From an uncultured Chloroflexota bacterium (GTDB lineage: Bacteria; Chloroflexota; Limnocylindria; Limnocylindrales; CSP1-4), in NCBI GenBank assembly GCA_903928275.1, contig CAIYQJ010000323.1:1-10461 (forward strand): 10,461 bases of DNA, written 5' to 3'. Below the pieces are notes generated by a model. That model had not been told where the DNA came from, ran no database searches, and saw only the letters and a program-made list of their open reading frames with translations. Made by a program: the position numbers and the translations under genes. Positions 1 to 5,181 of the stretch are shown one piece after another (the stretch's first letter is position 1; each line of letters opens with the position of its first letter).

Positions 1-153
1 CCGGGGTCCGACCCGGGCCGGGCCGGGCCGCTCGGCCGCGGCGGTCGAGGCAGCGGTCGGCCGCGGCGCGGGGGGGATCGTGGTGGGGGAGATGGTCGTG
101 GGGTCGGCGCTCCGCGGCGCGCGCGCGCTGGTCTCGGGGTCCCGGACGCTCAT
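1..153 (-). CDS. Partial CDS, N-terminus of an unknown protein leaving the window at the left edge
   Basis: On the minus strand an ATG at 153-151 opens a reading frame of 51 codons with no stop up to the window edge. It begins MSVRDPETSARAPRS and continues as a Pro/Ala/Thr-rich, probably disordered stretch, so no function can be assigned. Three observations support it as a real gene. It starts one base after the stop of the upstream membrane-protein gene. A GGAGGG ribosome binding site lies 10 bases upstream (plus-strand 164-169), inside the last codons of that gene. Almost every third codon position is G or C. It is therefore probably the second gene of a minus-strand operon, translationally coupled to the first. 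The low-complexity composition and the truncation leave some chance that it is not translated. Confidence 0.55.
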   Translation of the reverse strand, partial: MSVRDPETSARAPRSADPTTISPTTIPPAPRPTAASTAAAERPGPARVGPR

Positions 154-154
154 G

Positions 155-649
155 TCAATCATTCCCTCCGCCCGCCTCGGCCTGGTCGCCGCCTTCGCCG
201 CCGCCTTCGCCGCCGCCTTCGCCGCCCGCGCTCTTCACGATGCGGACGACGCGGATCGGCGGCTTGGCCTGCGCCTGGACCTTGGACGGGACCACGATCG
301 GCGGCTGAGGCGTCGGTGCGGGAGCGTTCACGTAGACGGTGTCCACGACGACCTGCTCGGTGGGCGCCGGTGCCTGCGTGGTCGCGACGTGGGTCGCGAC
401 CACGGCGGAGGTCGACGCGGGCGCGGAGTGGCTGAGGCCGCCAGCGGCGACGATGGCCAGGGCCAACGTGCCGAGCGCCGCGATCGACGCGGTCGCCAGG
501 CCGACCCGCCGGCCGCGCGCATTCGGAGAGGTGGACGGCCGCTGCGCCGGGCCGGTCGGGCGAGAGGAGGCGCCCGACGCGGCCGCGGCCAGCGGACCAG
601 AGGGAGCGGAGGAAGAGGAGGGACCTCCGCGGTCGATTCGATCGTCCAT
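155..649 (-). CDS. Small single-pass membrane protein with Gly/Glu-repeat C-terminal tail, unknown function
   Basis: I do not recognise a family. The protein has about 164 residues: a Ser/Pro/Ala-rich cytoplasmic N-terminus (about 1-45), a short basic patch (ARGRR), one hydrophobic segment at about 50-71, then a Pro/Val/Thr-rich external stretch (TEQVVVDTVYVNAPAP), a basic segment (PPIRVVRIVK) and a tail of GGEG repeats ending AEAGGGND. By the positive-inside rule the N-terminus should be cytoplasmic and the tail outside. I chose the ATG at 649 because AGGTGA lies 8 bases upstream; a GTG at 661 would add four residues and lacks a good binding site. The gene is divergent from a two-component system and is followed after one base by another start codon. 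Control by that system is an inference from position only. Confidence 0.72.
   Translation of the reverse strand: MDDRIDRGGPSSSSAPSGPLAAAASGASSRPTGPAQRPSTSPNARGRRVGLATASIAALGTLALAIVAAGGLSHSAPASTSAVVATHVATTQAPAPTEQVVVDTVYVNAPAPTPQPPIVVPSKVQAQAKPPIRVVRIVKSAGGEGGGEGGGEGGDQAEAGGGND
188..223. repeat. Three perfect 12-bp tandem repeats
   Basis: The 12-base unit gccgccttcgcc occurs three times without change at 188-199, 200-211 and 212-223. On the minus strand it encodes the GGEG repeats in the tail of the membrane protein. The period is a multiple of three, so gain or loss of units would lengthen or shorten the tail without shifting the frame. Confidence 0.9.
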
Positions 650-792
650 GGGACTCGTCACCTGGGGTATCGACTGGGATGTGGAGTGGATCGCCCCGGC
701 GGCCGCGGGGCGGGGAGGGGGTCCGTACCGTGCCCGTCGGCCTGCCCGAAGCGATCCAACGACCCGAAGTCTCGGTCCGGCGGCTTGGTCGG

Positions 793-823
793 TCCTGTGA
801 CCCCGGTGTGCGTTTCCACAGGA
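793..823. promoter_or_regulatory. Perfect 7-bp inverted repeat, candidate operator between membrane-protein operon and two-component system
   Basis: TCCTGTG (793-799) and CACAGGA (817-823) are exact reverse complements separated by 17 bases. They lie between two divergent transcription units, about 50 bases upstream of the response regulator start. Position and symmetry suggest a binding site or an RNA hairpin. OmpR-type regulators more often use direct repeats, so the identity of the binder is open. Confidence 0.35.
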
Positions 824-837
824 AGGCCGTCGGGCCG

Positions 838-866
838 TTGACGCGGGGTCCGGCGGCGACGAGGAT
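838..866 (+). promoter_or_regulatory. Candidate promoter for the two-component system, possibly giving a leaderless mRNA
   Basis: TTGACG at 838-843 matches five of six bases of the sigma-70 -35 consensus. After exactly 17 bases comes GAGGAT at 861-866, a weak -10 that keeps the important A2 and T6. The expected start of transcription would fall at about 873-874, the A of the chosen ATG, giving a leaderless transcript. GAGG at 861-864 could instead be a ribosome binding site of a longer transcript. Confidence 0.3.
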
Positions 867-873
867 GGCCCCG

Positions 874-1548
874 ATGCACCTTCTCGTCGTCGAGGACGAG
901 CCCAAGATGGGCGAGCTCGTCCGCCGGGTCCTCGTGGCCGAGCATCACGTCGTGGACCTCGCCCCGGATGCCGTGTCCGCGCTCGCGCTTGCGGCCGGCA
1001 CGGAGTACGACGTCCTCATCCTCGACCGCGGACTGCCCGACCTCGACGGCCTCGAGCTGCTCCGCCTCCTCCGGGCGCGGGGAGTGACCGCTCCCGCCCT
1101 CATGCTCACTGCGCTGGGCTCCGTGGAGCACCGGGTCGCCGGCCTCGACGCCGGCGCCGACGACTACCTCGCGAAGCCTTTTGCCTTCTCCGAGCTCCTC
1201 GCGCGGATCCGCGCGATCGCCCGCCGGACCGCACCGGTGACGGGGAGCCGGCTCGCGGTCGGCGACCTCGAGCTCGACGAGGAGCGCCACGTCGCGCGTG
1301 TCGGCGAGCGCTCCGTGGACCTCTCGGCCCGCGAGTTCGCGTTCCTCGCGTACCTCATGCGCAACGAGGGCCACGTCCTCACGCGGCAGCAGATCCTCGA
1401 CGCGGTGTGGGGTGCCGAGCCGGACGTCTACTCGAACGTCGTGGACCTCTACGTCTCGTACCTGCGCCGCAAGCTCGCCGACCTCGACCGCGGCGACCTG
1501 ATCCGGACAGTGCGGGGAGTCGGCTACACCCTTCGGACGGACGCATGA
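874..1548 (+). CDS. OmpR-family two-component response regulator
   Basis: DNA-binding response regulator of 224 residues, the usual length for the OmpR/PhoB family. The receiver domain (1-120) has the acidic pair E7/D8, phospho-acceptor D51 in LILDRGLPDLDG, T79 and K101 in DDYLAKPF. The C-terminal winged helix (about 127-222) has the typical SAREFAFLAYLM and VDLYVSYLRRK segments and ends RTVRGVGYTLRT. I chose the ATG at 874 because MHLLVVEDEP is the standard family N-terminus; an ATG at 865 would add three residues and has GAGG directly against it. The stop overlaps the kinase start (ATGA at 1545-1548), so the pair is translationally coupled. The adjacent kinase is the expected phosphodonor. 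Target genes are unknown; the divergent membrane-protein operon is the nearest candidate. Confidence 0.96.
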   Translation: MHLLVVEDEPKMGELVRRVLVAEHHVVDLAPDAVSALALAAGTEYDVLILDRGLPDLDGLELLRLLRARGVTAPALMLTALGSVEHRVAGLDAGADDYLAKPFAFSELLARIRAIARRTAPVTGSRLAVGDLELDEERHVARVGERSVDLSAREFAFLAYLMRNEGHVLTRQQILDAVWGAEPDVYSNVVDLYVSYLRRKLADLDRGDLIRTVRGVGYTLRTDA

Positions 1549-2900
1549 CCCCGGCTGGACGGCCCGCGAAGGGCCGCCGGTCCCTGCTGCGCGGTTCGTC
1601 GCTCGTCGATCCCCACGCGCGGCTCCTTGCGCGGACGCGCCGCCGGCTGGCAGCGGTCGTCCTGCTCCTCGTCGGCGCTCTCGTCGTCGCCATGGGGACC
1701 GCCACCGCCCTCACCGCGATCCGCGTGCTCGACTCCGAGGTGGACCGCGCGCTCCGAGCGTCGAGCGACGTCGCCGCCGGCCGGTTCGACGCGGAGGTGC
1801 CGGCGCCTTCCGCGGGTACCGATACCGGCGACGAGGGTACGGGGCGTCCGCCCGCCGAATCCGACACGTTCCACCTGTACCTGAAGCCTGACGGCGCTCT
1901 TGCGGCGAACCCCGGCCAGGTGCCGCTCACCGGACTGCCCGATGCGGCGGCGGTGACGGCCGCCCACGCGACAGGCAGCGACCTGCGCACGGTCCGGGCC
2001 GGAGACGCGGACGTGCGCCTCCTCACGGTCTCGATCCTCCACGACGGCGCGGTCTCCGGGTTCGTGCAGTCGGGGTTCGTCCTCACGCTCCACGATCGCC
2101 AGCTCGCGACGATCATCCTCACGATCATCGTCGTCGGCCTGCTCGGCCTGCTCGGAGCCGCCGTCGTCACGCTCGTCGTCGTCGACCGGGCGCTCGTGCC
2201 GATCCGGGCCGCCTTCGAGACCGAGCGCCGGTTCATCGCCGACGCGTCGCACGAGATCCGCACGCCGGCCGCGATCATCCGCGCCTCGGCCGAGGTCCTC
2301 GAGCGGGAGGACCTCGTGACCGAGGTCGGCCGCCCGCTCGTCGCGGACGTCGTCGCCGAGGCCGACCGCCTCGGGCGGCTCGTGGACGACCTCCTGGCCC
2401 TCGACGCGTCGGATCGCGGATCTCTCTCCCTCGACCGCCGCCCTGTCGAGCTCGGCGAGCTCGTCGCCGAGACCACCGCCCGGGTCGGACCGTTCGCCGC
2501 CGAGCGCGGCGTCATCGTGACCGCGCCGCACGCCGGCCCTGCGATCTGGGTCGATGCCGACGAGGACCGCGTCGTGCAGGCGCTCATCGTGCTCCTCGAC
2601 AACGCCACGCGGCACACGCCCGCGGGCGGCGACGTCCTCGTCTCCGTCGTGCGATCCGGCGGTCACGCCGAGGTGCGCGTGGACGATTCGGGTCCGGGGG
2701 TGCCGGAGGGCGACCGCGAGCGGATCTTCGAGCCGTTCGCCCGCCTGCCCGGCCCCGCCGGGGGGCACGGCTCAGGCAGCGGCCTGGGCCTCGCGATCGC
2801 CCGCCGGATCGCCGACCTCCACGGCGGCAGCCTGACGGTCGGCGACGCACCGTCCGGCGGCGCGCGGTTCGTGCTCTCGCTGCCGGCGCCGCGCGGCTGA
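1545..2900 (+). CDS. Membrane-bound sensor histidine kinase
   Basis: Sensor kinase of 451 residues, starting at the ATG that overlaps the regulator stop. It has a basic N-terminus, a first membrane segment at about 35-58, an extracytoplasmic domain of about 130 residues (59-187) with a variable Asp/Gly/Pro-rich part, and a second membrane segment at about 188-213. The phospho-acceptor is H236 in FIADASHEIRTP. The ATP-binding domain shows the N box (LLDNATRHTP, 350-359), G1 (DSGPGVP, 381-387), the F box (IFEPFARL, 394-401) and G2 (GSGLGLAI, 411-418). Only about 22 residues separate the second membrane segment from H236, too few for a complete HAMP domain, so the signal would pass almost directly into the dimerisation helix. 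The sensed signal cannot be read from sequence. The gene ends 16 bases before the stop of the convergent regulator gene. Confidence 0.95.
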   Translation: MTPAGRPAKGRRSLLRGSSLVDPHARLLARTRRRLAAVVLLLVGALVVAMGTATALTAIRVLDSEVDRALRASSDVAAGRFDAEVPAPSAGTDTGDEGTGRPPAESDTFHLYLKPDGALAANPGQVPLTGLPDAAAVTAAHATGSDLRTVRAGDADVRLLTVSILHDGAVSGFVQSGFVLTLHDRQLATIILTIIVVGLLGLLGAAVVTLVVVDRALVPIRAAFETERRFIADASHEIRTPAAIIRASAEVLEREDLVTEVGRPLVADVVAEADRLGRLVDDLLALDASDRGSLSLDRRPVELGELVAETTARVGPFAAERGVIVTAPHAGPAIWVDADEDRVVQALIVLLDNATRHTPAGGDVLVSVVRSGGHAEVRVDDSGPGVPEGDRERIFEPFARLPGPAGGHGSGSGLGLAIARRIADLHGGSLTVGDAPSGGARFVLSLPAPRG

Positions 2901-2921
2901 CGGCGGCGCCCGGCCGTCAGC
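2896..2921. terminator. Hairpin containing both convergent stop codons, possible bidirectional terminator
   Basis: GCTGACGGC (2896-2904) and GCCGTCAGC (2913-2921) form a perfect 9-bp stem around an 8-base loop. The kinase stop TGA (2898-2900) lies in one arm and the minus-strand GntR stop (2917-2919) in the other, so the structure closes both transcripts at the same place. No T-run follows on either side, so it is not a classic intrinsic terminator. Confidence 0.45.
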
Positions 2922-3768
2922 GGCGGTCGGGCAGGAGCGCGTCTCGGACGGCCGCCGGGTCGATGCCCGTCCGATGAGTCTCCGCGATGGCCGCGCGGGC
3001 GCGCAGGCCAGCGCCGTCGACGGGCACCTCCGCATGATCCCCGAGCTCCACCCCGTGGAGGTGACGCTCGAGCAGGAAGCGAGAGCGGTCGCCGCGCAGG
3101 AGCGACGTCGTCGTCTCCACCGGTCGCCCGGCGATGTCGAGAGCGAGGCGCCGAAGAAGCAGAGCGGGCGCGCGCCGCGGCACGCCGAGGAGGTGCGCCT
3201 CGCGCGGCGTCGCGACGACCGGCTCGAACGACTCCAGCGCGCTCTCGAGCTCGCACCCGTAGTCCTCGCGGAGGATCTCGTAGAGCGACCGGCCGCCGAA
3301 GTCCATCGTCTCGAGGCGCGGGAACCGCGTGAGCGGCAACCACGTGGACTCGAGCATGAGCGGCTCGGCGTCCACTGAGCGCAGCCGATCCAGTCGCAGG
3401 ACGGGATCTCCCGGCTGGCAGGCGAGATCGACGGCGACCTGCCGGCTCGCGGCCTGGCTCTCGACCGCGAGCACCTTGGTGGAGAGCCGCAGGCCGCGCG
3501 CCCGCAGCGCGGCGACCACGCTGAAATAGCCGCCGAGCTCGGCGGCGACCGGCGGCCGCGTGACGAACGTGCCCCGACCCTGGTGGCGCGTGATGAACCC
3601 GCGCTGCTCCAGCTCGGCGAGCGCCTGGCGGAGCGTGGCTCGGCTGATGTCCAGGACGCGGCACAGCTCTCGCTCCGGCGGGAGGCGTGTGCCGGGCGCC
3701 CACTCGCCGGACCGGATCCGCGCCTCGGCCCGGCTCGCGACGATCGAGTGGAGCGGCTCCTTGCCCAT
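2917..3768 (-). CDS. GntR/HutC-family transcriptional regulator with UTRA-type effector domain
   Basis: Transcription factor of 283 residues. The N-terminal winged helix-turn-helix (about 5-72) has the GntR pattern: IVASRAEARIRSG, PGTRLPPERELCRVLDISRATLRQAL, then GFITRHQGRGTFV. Residues about 78-238 fit a UTRA ligand-binding domain, including LESTWLPLTRFPRL and LHGVELGD-like ends; such domains bind small effectors, often sugars or sugar phosphates. About 43 further residues follow, making it longer than the usual 240 or so. I start at ATG 3768 because the winged helix begins just after; GGAG lies 13 bases upstream, a long spacing. The gene is divergent from galT-galK and convergent with the kinase. 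A palindrome upstream suggests control of itself and of the galactose operon. That galactose or a derivative is the effector is an inference from position. Confidence 0.9.
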   Translation of the reverse strand: MGKEPLHSIVASRAEARIRSGEWAPGTRLPPERELCRVLDISRATLRQALAELEQRGFITRHQGRGTFVTRPPVAAELGGYFSVVAALRARGLRLSTKVLAVESQAASRQVAVDLACQPGDPVLRLDRLRSVDAEPLMLESTWLPLTRFPRLETMDFGGRSLYEILREDYGCELESALESFEPVVATPREAHLLGVPRRAPALLLRRLALDIAGRPVETTTSLLRGDRSRFLLERHLHGVELGDHAEVPVDGAGLRARAAIAETHRTGIDPAAVRDALLPDRR

Positions 3769-3807
3769 CCGGCCGACGAGTCTCCTGCGTGCATGTGCGA
3801 CCGCGCG

Positions 3808-3813
3808 AGTATA
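3808..3813 (-). promoter_or_regulatory. Candidate -10 element of the GntR-family gene
   Basis: Read on the minus strand this is TATACT, five of six matches to the -10 consensus and striking in such GC-rich DNA. It would place the transcript start near 3801, about 33 bases before the ATG at 3768. No good -35 hexamer is visible at 17-18 bases upstream; that position is covered by the palindrome at 3829-3840. Confidence 0.5.
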
Positions 3814-3828
3814 GCCGCCGGGCCCGAT

Positions 3829-3840
3829 TGGTACTGACCA
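3829..3840. promoter_or_regulatory. Candidate GntR/HutC operator (TGGT-4-ACCA palindrome)
   Basis: TGGTACTGACCA is an inverted repeat with TGGT and ACCA arms around four bases. Known HutC-subfamily sites such as those of DasR/NagR-type regulators share the form TGGT-N4-ACCA. It lies between the divergent GntR gene and the galactose operon, 15 bases upstream of the TATACT -10 element, so a bound protein would cover the -35 region of the regulator's own promoter. A CTGACC hexamer within it (3834-3839) could also be a weak -35 for the galactose operon. Confidence 0.5.
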
Positions 3841-3951
3841 TTGGGTGGACACGGGTGCATTCGCGCGCCGGCGTCTGGACCGCGAGGCCGCGGAACCAGT
3901 ACGGTGGCGGTGCACGGGCGAGCGCCCGGCGCCGCGAGCCCAGGAGGAGCG

Positions 3952-4179
3952 ATGGCCCACCGGAAGGACGACCGAGACCAGCCTGCCACGCCGCCGGCGC
4001 GCGGCGGCGAGACCGCGGCGCCCGCGGCGCCCACGCCGGGGGGACCGCGCGACTTCACGGCGGAGGTGGAGCGCCGCGCTGACGGCCGGTACATCCTCTA
4101 CTACGCGTGGCCGACCGCCGACGCGGTCAGCGTGCCGGCACCGCGCCGGACCCGCCGCACGCGACCGGCCGACCGATGA
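3952..4179 (+). CDS. Small uncharacterised protein, first gene of the gal operon, coupled to galT
   Basis: A 75-residue protein I do not recognise. It starts at ATG 3952 with an excellent binding site, AGGAGG at 3942-3947, four bases upstream. The N-terminus (1-38) is polar and Ala/Pro/Gly-rich. The core at about 39-57 (FTAEVERRADGRYILYYAW) looks like a beta-hairpin: a charged strand, an ADGRY turn, then an aromatic-rich strand. The C-terminus is basic (PRRTRRTRPADR). It has no membrane segment and no cysteine. Its stop overlaps the galT start as ATGA (4176-4179), so ribosomes finishing it can start galT. It could be a GalT partner, a small binding protein, or chiefly a translated leader that sets galT expression. 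The strong binding site and folded-looking core favour a real product. Confidence 0.72.
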   Translation: MAHRKDDRDQPATPPARGGETAAPAAPTPGGPRDFTAEVERRADGRYILYYAWPTADAVSVPAPRRTRRTRPADR

Positions 4180-5171
4180 GCGAGCGCCGCTGGAACCCCA
4201 TCCTCGGCGAGTGGGTGATCACCGCCACGCATCGCCAGGACCGTACCTTCCTGCCTCCGCGGGACTTCTGCCCGCTCTGTCCAACGAAGCCCGGCGGGGC
4301 ACCCACGGAGATCGCCCGCGCCGGGTTCGACATCGCTGTCTTCGAGAACCGCTTCCCCTCCCTGCGACGCGATCCGCCCGCTCCCGCCGTGGCCGGGACG
4401 GAGCTCATGCCGGTCGCGCCGGCGGACGGCGCGTGCGAGGTCGTCGTCTACACGCCCGTCCACGACGGCACGCTGACGGACCAGCCACTCGAACGCGTGG
4501 AGCGGCTCATCGCCGTGTGGGCGCACCGGACGCTCGTGCTCGGGGCGCGTCCCGAAGTGGCCGCGGTGTTCTGCTTCGAGAACAAGGGCGAGGTGATCGG
4601 CGTCACGCTCCACCACCCGCACGGGCAGATCTACGGCTACAGCTGGCTGCCCTCGGTCCTCGAGCGCGAGGCCGACACCGCGCGGGCCCACAACCATCGC
4701 ACCGGCGGGTGCGTGTGGTGCGACCTCCTGGGCGAGGAGATCGCGGACGGACGGCGGATCGTGGCGACCACGGAGGACTGGGTCGCGGTGGTGCCGTTCT
4801 TTGCGCGGTGGCCGTACGAGGTCCACCTCATCCCGCGCCGGCACGTGGGCTGGCTCCACGAGCTCACCGATGCCGAGATCGCCGGCATGGCACGGATCCT
4901 GCGGACGCAGCTCCTCAAGTACGACGCGCTGTTCGACGGGAGCCTCCCGTACATCATGGCCGTCCACCAGCGCCCCACTGACGGCGGCGATCACGACGGG
5001 TACCACCTGCACGTCGAGTTCTACCCTCCCAATCGGACGGCGACCAAGCTGAAGTTCCTCGCCGGCTCGGAGACGGGTGCCGGCGCCTTCATCAACGACA
5101 CGTACGCGGAGGAGACCGCGGCGCGGTTGCGTGAGCTGGCGCCGCACGATCCGTCCGACGTGATCTCGTGA
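4176..5171 (+). CDS. galT: Galactose-1-phosphate uridylyltransferase
   Basis: GalT moves the UMP group from UDP-glucose to galactose 1-phosphate, giving UDP-galactose and glucose 1-phosphate in the cytoplasm (Leloir pathway). The protein has 331 residues, normal for bacterial GalT, and begins SERRWNPILGEWV. By comparison with the E. coli enzyme, zinc ligands would be C32 and C35 (CPLC), H96 and H147. The nucleophile is H149 in HHPHGQIYGY, with Q151 beside it. The second half carries another CxxC (C179, C182), HLIPRRHVG and the YHLHVEFYPP segment (276-285) typical of the family. The start is the ATG overlapping the stop of the small upstream gene. galK follows after 10 bases. This is a typical complete enzyme; the family assignment is secure. 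Confidence 0.96.
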   Translation: MSERRWNPILGEWVITATHRQDRTFLPPRDFCPLCPTKPGGAPTEIARAGFDIAVFENRFPSLRRDPPAPAVAGTELMPVAPADGACEVVVYTPVHDGTLTDQPLERVERLIAVWAHRTLVLGARPEVAAVFCFENKGEVIGVTLHHPHGQIYGYSWLPSVLEREADTARAHNHRTGGCVWCDLLGEEIADGRRIVATTEDWVAVVPFFARWPYEVHLIPRRHVGWLHELTDAEIAGMARILRTQLLKYDALFDGSLPYIMAVHQRPTDGGDHDGYHLHVEFYPPNRTATKLKFLAGSETGAGAFINDTYAEETAARLRELAPHDPSDVIS

Positions 5172-5181
5172 GGCCCATCCA

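Noticed and set aside
188..223. Short tandem repeats considered as a CRISPR array
   Set aside because: Units are 12 bases with no spacers and lie in frame within a coding gene.
80..841. Plus-strand frames opposite the small membrane protein
   Set aside because: They are Arg/Gly/Asp-rich without a binding site. The minus-strand frame has a membrane segment, a binding site and a coupled downstream start.
1379..2768. Long open frames on the minus strand opposite the sensor kinase
   Set aside because: They are Arg/Ser- or Asp/Glu/Arg-rich with no recognisable domain and lie fully across a kinase gene with all its motifs. Such frames are a by-product of high GC content.
3769..3960. N-terminal extension of the GntR frame up to 3960
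   Set aside because: The extra 64 residues are Arg/Gly/Ser-rich and unlike the family, and they would cover the TATACT element, the palindrome and the start of the opposite gene.
2663..4094. Two long minus-strand frames overlapping the GntR gene and extending past it
   Set aside because: Both are Arg/Ser/Ala-rich, cross the promoter palindrome and the GntR frame, and contain no domain. The winged helix and UTRA motifs are only in the accepted frame.
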